A DNA stretch of 64,000 nt from Parasphingorhabdus flavimaris (lineage in GTDB: Bacteria; Pseudomonadota; Alphaproteobacteria; Sphingomonadales; Sphingomonadaceae). The notes under the pieces are model-generated. The model did no database searches. It was not told the origin of the DNA and worked only from the letters and a program-made list of their open reading frames with translations. The stretch lies in the NCBI RefSeq assembly GCF_013371215.1, contig NZ_JABWMH010000002.1:744001-808000 (forward strand), read 5' to 3'. How positions within the stretch are numbered: position 1 is the stretch's first letter; each line of letters starts with the position of its first letter. Shown one piece after another: positions 54,569 through 63,545 of the stretch. A program made the translations under genes and the position numbers.

Positions 54569-55603
54569 TCAATTCGATGGTTTTCCGCCTTTGCGCCATT
54601 TGGTCCACAAATGGCGGGCGAGCATCAGCGGCGGCATCCGCAGCCAGTGCGAGCGGACATAAAAGGCAAAGCGGGTAAACTTGCGGGTTTCGCGACCATA
54701 TCCGTCGCGAGCGAGCAAGCGGCGGACATAGAAACTATCGGAGACAATTGTTTCGTCCGGGCGAGATTCATCCAGCGGCGTCCCATATAGGCGATTGGAC
54801 AGGCGCAATGCCCTGGCCAGTTCAGCGCACAATCCGTGAATCTGGGCGCGGCGATGCAGTTCAGCCCAGAAATTTTTGTTCTCGGCGGAAAAATGCCCGA
54901 GCAAAAGGTTGATATCCCACAGGTTCCGGAGCCCGCCCGCCAGATCGCCGTCTGCAAATAAATGGGCAATCGAATGGAGGACCATGTCGGCAGGTGCCAT
55001 GACATAAAGACCGTTCTCCAACCGGACAGCATCGTTCAATATGGCATCCGCATCCGGTCTGGGACCGGCGGTCAGCGGCAAGATCGTGTGGTGGACGTCG
55101 ATCATCCGGTCGCGCTCGCGATGGATCAGCGGCGGCAGTTCGTGCATATGTTCGCGATAATATTGATCATCATAGGGGTCAGGCTTCACCCATTCCCACC
55201 CCGCATCGAGCAATGCGGCCTCAACGACCGGAAGATCTTCGCGCGGCACCATTATATCCAGGTCGCCGATACTCCGGCCGACGCCGGCGGCGAGATTGGC
55301 CGCGACATAAGCGGTTCCCTTCATCAGCACGATCTTGCCGGAACAATCCGCCAAGGCCCGCCGGGCGCAATCGGCCTCCCATAAGGCCTGCTGGCGCGCC
55401 AGATCATGCGCCTCGATCGCATCCTGCAGAACGGCGCGTGCACGATCCGGCACCGTCATATCCCGCACCCGATGCGCGAGCGAACCTATCAGCGATTCGG
55501 CGCGGGCGATGCTGATCAATTCGGTCCACTGCCCGCTGTCGAGCGTCTCGACGCTCGACGGATCGCGCAGGGCCTTTATCAAAAGCCGGGCGTCGCGCAT
55601 CAT
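54569..55603 (-). CDS. NTP_transf_5-type nucleotidyltransferase of the HprK-related cassette
   Basis: 344 residues from the ATG at 55603, which overlaps the stop of the kinase gene; an in-frame ATG at 55618 is an alternative. The nucleotidyltransferase core is IVLMKGTAYVAANLAAG followed by SIGDLDIMVP (about 111-120, the D-x-D metal pair), with a later MIDVHHTI. The C-terminal half is helical. I match it to PF14907. Members of this family tailor phosphorylated lasso peptides, and others occur in HPr-rel-A cassettes. The acceptor here is unknown. Last gene of the four-gene cassette. Confidence 0.85.
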   Translation of the reverse strand: MMRDARLLIKALRDPSSVETLDSGQWTELISIARAESLIGSLAHRVRDMTVPDRARAVLQDAIEAHDLARQQALWEADCARRALADCSGKIVLMKGTAYVAANLAAGVGRSIGDLDIMVPREDLPVVEAALLDAGWEWVKPDPYDDQYYREHMHELPPLIHRERDRMIDVHHTILPLTAGPRPDADAILNDAVRLENGLYVMAPADMVLHSIAHLFADGDLAGGLRNLWDINLLLGHFSAENKNFWAELHRRAQIHGLCAELARALRLSNRLYGTPLDESRPDETIVSDSFYVRRLLARDGYGRETRKFTRFAFYVRSHWLRMPPLMLARHLWTKWRKGGKPSN

Positions 55604-56469
55604 GGCAATCGGCTCCACAATTCGCCGATCATCTGTTCGGCCTGATCGGTCGATTGATAGTCCATGGCCTTGACCGGGACCTGATCGACGAAACGGGTCA
55701 GCGCGTGAAAGCCCGCCTCGCCCAGCGCCACATAATTTGTCGACGCCTGGGTCAGCCTGACGAAGACCTCCGATTTGCCCATTTCCCGCAATTCCGGCGC
55801 ATGGCCGAATCTGGGAAAGAGCAGTAATGCCGGTCTGGCAGGCGCGTCCATCCGTTCTACCGCGGCTTTGGGCGGAACCAGATGGCGAATATCGCCTTTC
55901 GGCGTCGTCTTCATCTCCGGACCGAAACGGGTTTCGGCAGCAACCTTCTGCATCGCACCGATTGCCTCGTTTTTCAGACTGATCAGGCGTGGAAAGGGAG
56001 AGATTTGACCAGAATCGAGACTTAAAAGCGCAAATTCGTCACCCATGAAGCGCCAGCCTCGCTCGGCCAGCATTGCCGACAAGGTCGACTTGCCTGACCC
56101 GGAAAGACCGGTCATGACCAGCGCCTTGCCGTCTTTCTCGACGCTGCTGGCATGGAGCAGCAAATGCCGCCGCCAGCCCAGCGCCATTTGCAGGTTCATC
56201 CCCATTTCGGCGGCCAGCAGTCCCTGTTTGAGCGGCAAGGGCGCGGCATCCGGCAGCCAGAAATCGCCCCCGATATGCACGGACGGCCGGATGAAGCGGC
56301 GCCACGGTTTTTCCGGCTCGAGACGGACGGTAAAATCAACGCTTTGATCGGCTGGTGCCGGATAGGCGTTATACAGCGCAGCCAGTTGATCCAGCGGCTC
56401 CCGCCAGGTCGAGGCGATCCGGAAAGCAGCGGGACCGATTTTCAGCAGGATCTGGTGCATCTCCCCCAT
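55600..56469 (-). CDS. HprK-related P-loop kinase (HPr-rel-A type)
   Basis: 289 residues. The C-terminal half resembles HPr kinase/phosphorylase: LLLHASSV (HAS at 106-108), P-loop GLSGSGKST (121-129), FMGDEFALLS with the Asp/Glu pair (144-145). The N-terminal 100 residues are specific to this subgroup. Classic PTS-HPr kinases have a different N-terminal domain and a K2 loop signature, which I do not see. Related kinases phosphorylate the C-terminal serine of lasso peptides. The gene overlaps the PqqD-like and nucleotidyltransferase genes (both TGATG), so the three are translated together. Confidence 0.87.
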   Translation of the reverse strand: MGEMHQILLKIGPAAFRIASTWREPLDQLAALYNAYPAPADQSVDFTVRLEPEKPWRRFIRPSVHIGGDFWLPDAAPLPLKQGLLAAEMGMNLQMALGWRRHLLLHASSVEKDGKALVMTGLSGSGKSTLSAMLAERGWRFMGDEFALLSLDSGQISPFPRLISLKNEAIGAMQKVAAETRFGPEMKTTPKGDIRHLVPPKAAVERMDAPARPALLLFPRFGHAPELREMGKSEVFVRLTQASTNYVALGEAGFHALTRFVDQVPVKAMDYQSTDQAEQMIGELWSRLP

Positions 56470-56753
56470 CAGCCCGCAACCCGCGCCACAAGGCCCAGTC
56501 CGGAAAGCTCTTCCAGACGGGCAAGAACAATATCTTCGGAATCGATATCGGCTTCGATTTCATATGTCACGGTCAGCCGCGCCGCTATTTGCGCAGCGGT
56601 CAGCGAAAGTCCTGCCATGACTTCCAATATTGCCGGTGCGGGATCGGCCAGCATATGGGTGATCCCGGACGTTCGATGATAGAGCAAAGTCATGCTGTCC
56701 AGCTCGTGCCAGATTAGATCATCTTGCGCCGCAGCCCGATATTTCTGGGTCAT
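56469..56753 (-). CDS. PqqD-like peptide-binding protein of the HprK-related cassette
   Basis: 94 residues with the winged-helix PqqD pattern: WHELDSMTLLYHRTSGITHMLADPAPAILEVM and a C-terminal two-helix unit ending LSGLGLVARV. PqqD domains are RiPP recognition elements that hold a leader peptide for modifying enzymes. In the HPr-rel-A families a PqqD clade is regularly found next to the kinase, which fits. It has its own ATG and overlaps the kinase start. The peptide partner is not known. Confidence 0.85.
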   Translation of the reverse strand: MTQKYRAAAQDDLIWHELDSMTLLYHRTSGITHMLADPAPAILEVMAGLSLTAAQIAARLTVTYEIEADIDSEDIVLARLEELSGLGLVARVAG

Positions 56754-56821
56754 GATATTCTACCTGCGGTTCCGGGACGACATGACAGTCCCCTAGCAGG
56801 CAAATGTTAAAATTGGGAATA

Positions 56822-57253
56822 TCAGCGCGGCATTTGCAGCGAGGCGTAGCAGGTAAACCCGCTTTGTCCGGATTGCAGCCTGCGGATATAATTCACATAA
56901 GCTTCCGACTGGTCGCGGGACGTGCCCGGCAGCGAGCGCCCGTTCATCGCCCGACGGACTTCTTCACCGGTAAAGTTGCGCCCCGCTGGCGGGTAGGCGC
57001 CAGGCGTATCGGAAGGAACAACCTTGCCGTCTGCAGCAATATAGCCGCCCGAAGCATGATTACCCGGCACTGGAATCTCGCAATTGAGAACTGACCCGGC
57101 GGTTTGCGCCAGGGCCGGCTTGATACTGACCACCGCAGAAGCGGTGACGGCGCCCATCATCAAGGCGCGCCGACGGTTTACGATGCCCTTGTTCAGATCG
57201 CTTTCAGCCGTTGGTCCGGATGGAAGGTCATCAGTCATCGAATTTCTATCCAT
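56822..57253 (-). CDS. Tat-exported small protein upstream of the PqqD/HprK genes
   Basis: 143 residues. A twin-arginine signal is at about 27-50 (NRRRALMMGAVTASAVVSI, then ALAQ), preceded by an unusually long hydrophilic n-region of 25 residues. The mature part is about 94 residues with two cysteines (C58, and one near 135 in FTCYASL), a GGYIAADGKVVPSDTPGAYPPAGR stretch rich in Gly and Pro, and a helical RDQSEAYVNYIRRLQSG. No family is recognised. It lies 68 bp upstream of the PqqD-like gene in the same direction and may be the substrate or a partner. Alternative start at 57238. Confidence 0.72.
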   Translation of the reverse strand: MDRNSMTDDLPSGPTAESDLNKGIVNRRRALMMGAVTASAVVSIKPALAQTAGSVLNCEIPVPGNHASGGYIAADGKVVPSDTPGAYPPAGRNFTGEEVRRAMNGRSLPGTSRDQSEAYVNYIRRLQSGQSGFTCYASLQMPR

Positions 57254-57364
57254 ATTGTCTCTTGCTCCAGAAAGAGGGCATTATCAGAAATAGCGTAAAA
57301 AGCGAGTAAACAGTCCTTGCCGCGACGACGCGTCTATAATCGGGACATTGCCGCTTGAATCGTT

Positions 57365-57380
57365 AACATCGCCCGATGTT
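57365..57380. repeat. 16-bp perfect palindrome AACATCGC-CCGATGTT-type
   Basis: AACATCG (57365-57371), CC, CGATGTT (57374-57380). It lies between the divergent Tat-protein gene and phoR. Confidence 0.55.
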
Positions 57381-57385
57381 GCAGC

Positions 57386-57398
57386 CCGACCTGGTCGG
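57386..57398. repeat. 13-bp palindrome CCGACC-T-GGTCGG
   Basis: Perfect six-base arms, five bases after the previous palindrome. The pair may be operators or two adjacent stem-loops in the divergent promoter region. Confidence 0.5.
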
Positions 57399-57472
57399 TC
57401 GTGAAAATTCTCATTGCCGATATCACGCTGCACAGCCTAAATGACTAACATGACCAACCCTGATCTTGCCCG

Positions 57473-58735
57473 ATGACCTCAATCTCTCCCGTTCGCCTGT
57501 TTGTGGCTTTGTCGTTCATCGTCGGTGGCGCGATATTGGCCAGTCTGCTGTCGCAATCCGGACAACAGTTGATGATAGTCATCGCCACCGGCGCATTGGC
57601 ATTGTTTACGGTATCCCAGGCGCCGCCAGTCGCACCATTGCCGGACCCGGCGACACTCGATCGGCAACGCGATCAAATTCTCAATCAAGGCCGGTGGGAA
57701 GCCTATCGCGAAATGATAGATCCAATCACGGATCCGATATTGCTTGTCCAAAACGCCCGGGTTGCTGCGGCCAATCCGGCAGCGACGAAGATTCTCGGCA
57801 ATCATATCCTCGGGGAAGATGTGCGAATTGCCATTCGCCATCCTGCTGCGGCCGATCGCCTCGCCAACCCCGATGCAAAACATAGCGGAGAACCGATATT
57901 GCTGGTTGGTGTAGGAAGTGCGGACCAACGCTGGGAATTGCGGATTCATGCGTTGCGGCAAGGCCTGAAGCTGGTCCAGATGTCTGATCGCAGCAGCCGT
58001 CATGCAGCCGAGCGGATGCGCACCGATTTTGTCGCCAACGCCAGCCACGAATTGCGCACCCCGCTTGCAGCGATAAAGGGATTTCTCGAGACGCTGGAAG
58101 ATCCCAAGGCAGGCAAGGACGACGCGACCCGCGCACGGTTTCTCAAGATAATGTATGATGAAGCCGACCGTATGCAGCGTCTGATCGAGGATCTGATGTC
58201 GCTTTCCCGGATCGAGGCCGAAAAATTCGAACTGCCTTCCGATAAAATCGACATCAGCCATCTGGTCAGCGAAGCGCGGGATTTTTTCATCAACAATCGA
58301 GGAAAGAAAGATAAGGATATAAAGGTCACTCTTCCAACCGACATTCCCAGGATTTACGGAGATCACGCGCAACTGGCCCAGGTATTGAACAATTTGCTCA
58401 GCAATGCCTTCAAATATGGAAGAAAGGGAGCTCCGGTGCGGATCGATGTTGCACCCAATCGAGCCGGAACCATGTTATGCCTTTCGGTCAGTGACGAAGG
58501 CGACGGTATTGCGCCGGAACATATCCCCCGACTCACCGAACGATTCTATCGCGTCGACAAGGGACGCAGCAAATCCATCGGCGGGACGGGTCTCGGGCTT
58601 GCTATCGTCAAACATATTTCCGAACGGCACGGCGGGCGGATGGAAATAACCAGCGAAGTCGGAAAAGGCACGACGGTATCCGTATTGTTGCCGATCGCGA
58701 CCAAAGCCCCAACGCGCACCGATACCGCAAGCTGA
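57473..58735 (+). CDS. phoR: Phosphate regulon sensor kinase PhoR
   Basis: 420-residue membrane kinase. Two N-terminal helices (about 8-27 and 32-50) sit before a PAS-like domain (about 75-170). HisKA has NASHELRTPLAAIKGFLETLEDP (H192), and the HATPase shows DEGDGIAPEHIPRLTERFYRVDKGRSK and GGTGLGLAIVKHI. It stands directly before the pst genes, the usual place for PhoR in alphaproteobacteria. Its partner phoB is not in the window and may lie downstream of phoU. Confidence 0.92.
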   Translation: MTSISPVRLFVALSFIVGGAILASLLSQSGQQLMIVIATGALALFTVSQAPPVAPLPDPATLDRQRDQILNQGRWEAYREMIDPITDPILLVQNARVAAANPAATKILGNHILGEDVRIAIRHPAAADRLANPDAKHSGEPILLVGVGSADQRWELRIHALRQGLKLVQMSDRSSRHAAERMRTDFVANASHELRTPLAAIKGFLETLEDPKAGKDDATRARFLKIMYDEADRMQRLIEDLMSLSRIEAEKFELPSDKIDISHLVSEARDFFINNRGKKDKDIKVTLPTDIPRIYGDHAQLAQVLNNLLSNAFKYGRKGAPVRIDVAPNRAGTMLCLSVSDEGDGIAPEHIPRLTERFYRVDKGRSKSIGGTGLGLAIVKHISERHGGRMEITSEVGKGTTVSVLLPIATKAPTRTDTAS

Positions 58736-58791
58736 GCAAAACAAAACCTGGGTCCGACCGAAACCGTTGCGGGACAAAGCACAATTGTTCG

Positions 58792-58820
58792 CTGTCACAT
58801 ATCCGTAATATATCTGTCAT
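58792..58820 (+). promoter_or_regulatory. PHO box upstream of pstS
   Basis: Three 7-bp units with 11-bp period: CTGTCAC (58792-58798), CCGTAAT (58803-58809), CTGTCAT (58814-58820), each separated by ATAT. The PhoB consensus is CTGTCAT with 4-bp spacers. It lies about 107 bp before the pstS ATG, as expected for a phosphate-starvation promoter. Confidence 0.85.
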
Positions 58821-58926
58821 ACCCAAGACATTGCTGCCGCTTAGAGGCCTCCACAACACGCCTGTTAATCCGATGCTTGGCAAGGCCAGCCATCGTTAGG
58901 AAATTAATGATTTTGGAGATTTGTCA

Positions 58927-59970
58927 ATGTTAAGAAAACTCACTTTTCTGACCATCGCTTCGCTTGCAGCAACCGGTTGTCAGGATCAGGCTTCCGGTGG
59001 TCAAGGCGGTACCCGCAGCGAAATTCGGATCGTCGGTTCTTCCACCGTATTCCCTTTTGCAAAAGCGGTTGCCGAACAATTCAGCATCAACGGGGCAAAT
59101 CCTTCTCCCATTCTTGAATCCACCGGTACCGGCGGCGGCATGAGCCTTTTCTGCGCCGGTGTTGGCGCGGGCACGCCCGATATCGAAAATGCGTCTCGCC
59201 GGATCAAACCAACCGAGCTGGAATTGTGCCAGACCAATGGCGTGACCGACGTTGTCGAAATTCAAATTGGCATCGACGGCATCGCTGTTGCTCAGGCGAA
59301 TGAGGGTACCGCATTTTCATTGACCCCGGTTCAGATATACAAGGCTATTGCAGACCGTCCGTTCGGCGAGAAAAATACAGCGAAAAAATGGTCTGACATT
59401 GATCCAAGCCTGCCAAATTTCGCAATCAGCGTTTACGGCCCGCCATCCACCTCGGGAACGCGCGATGCACTCACAGAGCTGATTATGGAAGTCGGTTGCG
59501 TAACGGATTCGGCAACAAAGGCACTCAAGGACAGCGACAAGGACGAATTTGAATCGATCTGCCATGACGTCCGAGCCGATGGCGCCTATATCGATGCCGG
59601 CGAGAATGACAATCTCATCGTACAGAAACTGAAAGCCAATCCGAATAGCGTCGGTATTTTCGGCTACAGCTTCCTCGAAGCCAATCTCGACAGCGTTCGC
59701 GGCATTCCGGTATCCGGCGTGAACCCAACGTATGAAGCCATTGCTTCGGGAGAATATCCGGGTGCTCGTCCGCTTTATATCTACGTGAAAAAGCAGCATG
59801 TCGGCGTGATACCTGGCCTGAGCGAATATGTTCAGGAATTCGTCAATGCCGGAACCCGTGACGGCTATCTGGTAAAGGCCGGACTTATCGCGTCTCCCGA
59901 TTCGGTAAGAGCGAAGATGAGCGAAGTTGTCCGTGACATGACGCCGCTCAAGCCTAGCGAACTCAAATAA
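58927..59970 (+). CDS. pstS: Phosphate ABC transporter substrate-binding protein
   Basis: 347-residue periplasmic phosphate receptor. The ATG at 58927 has GGAG eight bases upstream; a TTG at 58921 is less likely. The signal ends in a lipobox-like AATGC (C18), so it is probably lipidated. Phosphate-binding loops are GSSTVFPFA, ESTGTGGGMSLFCAG and PPSTSGTRDAL. It follows the PHO box and starts the pstSCAB-phoU operon. Confidence 0.95.
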   Translation: MLRKLTFLTIASLAATGCQDQASGGQGGTRSEIRIVGSSTVFPFAKAVAEQFSINGANPSPILESTGTGGGMSLFCAGVGAGTPDIENASRRIKPTELELCQTNGVTDVVEIQIGIDGIAVAQANEGTAFSLTPVQIYKAIADRPFGEKNTAKKWSDIDPSLPNFAISVYGPPSTSGTRDALTELIMEVGCVTDSATKALKDSDKDEFESICHDVRADGAYIDAGENDNLIVQKLKANPNSVGIFGYSFLEANLDSVRGIPVSGVNPTYEAIASGEYPGARPLYIYVKKQHVGVIPGLSEYVQEFVNAGTRDGYLVKAGLIASPDSVRAKMSEVVRDMTPLKPSELK

Positions 59971-60029
59971 GCGTTAGACCGCGCTTATAATTACCAGATG
60001 AATTTGAATCAGGGGCGGAACCAGATATT

Positions 60030-61415
60030 GTGACAAGTACTACGCTCCTTTTTCTCGTGATCGGCCTGGGCCTTGTCGCGTGGTTTTTTGGCCGGCTGAA
60101 AGCAGCCGGCCTACACACCCGCGGCAAGGGCTCACGGTCCGTTTTGCATTCCCTGCCCAACTATCATGGCTGGTATGTCGCCTTATGGGCGATAGTGCCG
60201 GCGACGATTTTCATGATGGTCTGGAGTTTCGTCAGTCCCTCCCTGATTACCGATGCAGCGCTAAACAGTCCTGCTGCAGCGCAATTGCCCCAGGGCGGCT
60301 TTGCACGCGGTGCGATATTGTCCGAAGCCCGCGCGATAGCTTACGGGCATCAGGTCAACGCGTTCAACCCTTTGTCCCAGTCGATGGTCACACCCTATCG
60401 GGAGGCCATTTCCTACTATCAGATGATCGGCGCTGTCGCAGCGCTGCTCATGGTCTTTGCTTGCGGCGTCTATGCCTGGCTGAGAATCAAGCCGGACCTC
60501 AGAGCGCGCACGAAAATCGAGCGGGTGACAATGATGGTCCTGCTGCTGGCATCGCTGATCGCTATCGTCACAACCGTCGGAATTTTCCTTTCGCTGGTTT
60601 TTGAAACCGCCCGCTTTTTCTCCATGGTCTCGCCGATTGATTTTCTTTTCGGCACCGAATGGAATCCCAAGGCGGTTGCCGGACCTAGAGGCGAAACCGG
60701 TTTCGGTGCCATCCCGCTATTCTGGGGCACCGTGTTTATCGGCGCCATTATCGCAATGATCGTGGCCATTCCACTCGGCCTGATGAGCGCCATCTATCTC
60801 ACCCAATATGCGCCGGCCAAATTCCGGAGCTGGATGAAACCGATCCTCGAGGTACTCGCAGGGGTTCCCACCGTGGTCTACGGCTATTTCGCAGCGCTAA
60901 CCGTCGCCCCCGCACTCCGCGATTTCGCGGTCTCGATCGGCATTACAAGCGCTTCTTCGGAGTCCGCACTGGCTGCCGGCGTGGTCATGGGTATCATGAT
61001 CATTCCGTTCGTCTCTTCGATGGCCGACGATAGCATCGCCGCCGTTCCCAGTTCGATGCGCGACGGATCGCTGGCAATGGGCGCTACCCATAGCGAAACG
61101 ATCAAGAAAGTTTTGATCCCTGCCGCTTTGCCGGGCGTCGTTGGTGGCGTATTGCTGGCTGTCAGTCGCGCGATCGGTGAAACGATGATCGTTGTGATGG
61201 CTGCCGGGCTTGCCGCCAATATGACCGCCAATCCCTTCTCCAGCGTGACCACAGTCACCACCCAGATCGTCCAATTGTTAACCGGCGACCAGGAGTTTGA
61301 CAGTCCCAAGACGCTGGCTGCCTTCGCTCTGGGACTGGTTCTGTTCATCGTGACCTTGCTGCTCAATCTCATCGCCTTGCGGGTGGTCAAAAAATACCGG
61401 GAAGCTTATGAATAG
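60030..61415 (+). CDS. pstC: Phosphate ABC transporter permease PstC
   Basis: 461 residues, longer than the E. coli protein (about 320), from a GTG start. An N-terminal extension of about 150 residues with two to three helices precedes the permease core. The core has six helices with the EAA-type loop SIAAVPSSMRDGSLAMGATHSETIKKVLIPAALPG. GVPTVVYGYFA is the other conserved site. The extended form is usual in alphaproteobacteria. The stop overlaps pstA. Confidence 0.93.
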   Translation: MTSTTLLFLVIGLGLVAWFFGRLKAAGLHTRGKGSRSVLHSLPNYHGWYVALWAIVPATIFMMVWSFVSPSLITDAALNSPAAAQLPQGGFARGAILSEARAIAYGHQVNAFNPLSQSMVTPYREAISYYQMIGAVAALLMVFACGVYAWLRIKPDLRARTKIERVTMMVLLLASLIAIVTTVGIFLSLVFETARFFSMVSPIDFLFGTEWNPKAVAGPRGETGFGAIPLFWGTVFIGAIIAMIVAIPLGLMSAIYLTQYAPAKFRSWMKPILEVLAGVPTVVYGYFAALTVAPALRDFAVSIGITSASSESALAAGVVMGIMIIPFVSSMADDSIAAVPSSMRDGSLAMGATHSETIKKVLIPAALPGVVGGVLLAVSRAIGETMIVVMAAGLAANMTANPFSSVTTVTTQIVQLLTGDQEFDSPKTLAAFALGLVLFIVTLLLNLIALRVVKKYREAYE

Positions 61416-62670
61416 TCTCACCGATACCAAGCGTCGCCCTACCGACTGGCAGGGCGCTGCGATGCAGAAGCGGATTGCAAAACGCTATGCCGCCGAGCGC
61501 CGGTTCAAGGCGATCGGCATGGCGGCGATCATGCTGTCTGCCGGTTTCCTCGCGTTCCTTCTGGTAATCATGGTCGGAAACGGGTTCCGGGGGTTCACGC
61601 AGACGGAATTGCCGGTCGAGATCGATTTTCCTGCGGTTACCGGCGGTGTATCGCCAAGTCAGTTTGAAGGCGCAAACGGCAACGCTAATATCCAGTCCAT
61701 GGGGCTCCCCGATATTGTCAACAGCAGCATTGAGCTCCAATATGGCAAAGATGGCACCGACCTGTTCTCGACCAGCGGCTGGACATCGGTCAGCGCAATG
61801 ATCCTCGCCGATCCAAAAATCGTCGAACAGAAAACGACTGTCTATCTACCGGTTACCTCGGAAATAGATGTCGCCTACAAGGACTCCGGCACCCCGGAGT
61901 CGGAACGGATTGTCAGCAAATATTCTGATCAACTATCGACCGGATTTAACTGGAATTTTCTTAGCAATTCGGATGCGACAGATCCGATGCAAGTGGGCAT
62001 CTGGGGGGCGTTTAAAGGCTCGCTGATCACCATGTTGGTGACCTTGCTGCTGGCTTTCCCGGTTGGCGTCCTGGCCGCGCTTTACCTCGAGGAATATGCC
62101 CCCAAGAACCGCTTGACCGACCTCATCGAGGTTTCGATAAACAATCTTGCCGCCGTTCCGTCGATAATCTTCGGCTTGCTTGGTCTCGCCGTATTCCTCA
62201 ACTTTTTCGGCATGCCGAGGTCCGGCGCGCTGGTTGGCGGCCTGACGCTGGCCCTGATGACCATGCCGGTCATCGTCATCTCGGGCCGCAACGCGGTCAA
62301 GGCAGTCCCACCCTCGATCCGCGAAGCAGCGCTGGGTATCGGAGCAAGCCCCTTGCAGGTGGTGTTCCACCATGTTCTGCCGCTCGCCCTGCCCGGCATC
62401 CTGACCGGAACCATCATCGGGATGGCCCGCGCGCTGGGTGAAACCGCTCCTTTGCTGATGATCGGTATGCGCGCCTTCATCGCCACCCCTCCCAGCGGGA
62501 TCACCGACCCGGCGACCGTATTGCCGGTCCAGATATTCCTCTGGTCGGACGAAGTCGACCGCGGCTTTGTCGAGAAGACATCCGCCGCGATCATCATTTT
62601 GCTATTGTTCCTCCTGACGATGAACGCGCTTGCCATCTATCTGCGCAATCGCTTTGAAACCCGTTGGTAG
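61408..62670 (+). CDS. pstA: Phosphate ABC transporter permease PstA
   Basis: 420 residues, against about 300 in E. coli. After the first helix (about 30-55) there is a soluble insert of roughly 130 residues on the periplasmic side. The permease core starts near residue 195 and carries [20 protein letters not shown] and the EAA loop [32 protein letters not shown]. It overlaps pstC by 8 bp and is followed at once by pstB. Confidence 0.93.
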   Translation: MNSLTDTKRRPTDWQGAAMQKRIAKRYAAERRFKAIGMAAIMLSAGFLAFLLVIMVGNGFRGFTQTELPVEIDFPAVTGGVSPSQFEGANGNANIQSMGLPDIVNSSIELQYGKDGTDLFSTSGWTSVSAMILADPKIVEQKTTVYLPVTSEIDVAYKDSGTPESERIVSKYSDQLSTGFNWNFLSNSDATDPMQVGIWGAFKGSLITMLVTLLLAFPVGVLAALYLEEYAPKNRLTDLIEVSINNLAAVPSIIFGLLGLAVFLNFFGMPRSGALVGGLTLALMTMPVIVISGRNAVKAVPPSIREAALGIGASPLQVVFHHVLPLALPGILTGTIIGMARALGETAPLLMIGMRAFIATPPSGITDPATVLPVQIFLWSDEVDRGFVEKTSAAIIILLLFLLTMNALAIYLRNRFETRW

Positions 62671-62678
62671 AAGTCCCG

Positions 62679-63521
62679 ATGAACGACGACAAGAAAATGC
62701 AAGAATCGAGTGAAAGCATAAATATGACAGATCCGGCTACCACAGGCGCGACTAGCGAAAGCGGCACACCGAAAATGACCGCTCGCAATGTCAATGTTTT
62801 CTACGGCGACAAGCAAGCCATCAATGACGTGTCGATCGATGTGAACATGGACAGTGTCACCGCGTTTATCGGACCATCGGGTTGCGGAAAATCCACCTTT
62901 TTGCGCTGCATGAACCGGATGAACGACACTATTCCGATCGCCCGGATCACGGGCGACATCCGGCTCGAGGGCGACGATATTTATGCGCCGCAAATGGATG
63001 TTGTTCAGCTGCGCGCGCGGGTCGGCATGGTGTTCCAGAAACCCAATCCCTTCCCGAAATCCATCTATGACAATATCGCCTACGGCCCCAGGATTCACGG
63101 ACTGGCAACCGGGAAGGAAGAACTGGACCATATCGTCGAATCGTCCCTGCAGCGTGCCGGTCTGTGGAGCGAAGTGAAAGACCGGTTGCAGGACAGCGGC
63201 ACCGCATTGTCGGGTGGTCAGCAACAGCGTCTGTGTATCGCCCGCGCGATTGCGGTCGACCCCGAAGTAATCCTGATGGACGAGCCCTGCTCTGCCCTCG
63301 ATCCGATTGCCACCGCAAAGATCGAAGAACTTATTCATGAATTGCGCGGACAATATGCTATTGTCATAGTAACGCACAATATGCAGCAAGCCGCGCGGGT
63401 CTCGCAAAAAACGGCCTTTTTCCACCTCGGGACATTGGTCGAATATGGAGAGACGACGGATATTTTCACCAATCCGCGCGAGGAAAAGACGCGGGATTAT
63501 ATCACCGGTCGTTACGGCTAA
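62679..63521 (+). CDS. pstB: Phosphate ABC transporter ATP-binding protein
   Basis: 280 residues from the ATG at 62679; a TTG at 62664 overlapping pstA is possible. Walker [10 protein letters not shown] (65-73), Q-loop [14 protein letters not shown], signature [16 protein letters not shown], Walker [14 protein letters not shown] and H-loop VTHNMQQA are all present. The N-terminal 30 residues are a polar extension without known role. Followed 24 bp later by phoU. Confidence 0.96.
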   Translation: MNDDKKMQESSESINMTDPATTGATSESGTPKMTARNVNVFYGDKQAINDVSIDVNMDSVTAFIGPSGCGKSTFLRCMNRMNDTIPIARITGDIRLEGDDIYAPQMDVVQLRARVGMVFQKPNPFPKSIYDNIAYGPRIHGLATGKEELDHIVESSLQRAGLWSEVKDRLQDSGTALSGGQQQRLCIARAIAVDPEVILMDEPCSALDPIATAKIEELIHELRGQYAIVIVTHNMQQAARVSQKTAFFHLGTLVEYGETTDIFTNPREEKTRDYITGRYG

Positions 63522-63545
63522 GCCGCAGTTAATTAGGAACAGACA

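Noticed and set aside
54569-57253. Classic HPr kinase of a PTS regulatory system, or a complete lasso peptide cluster
   Set aside because: No ptsH, ptsI or EIIA genes are nearby and the kinase lacks the usual N-terminal domain; lasso cyclase and leader protease are also absent.
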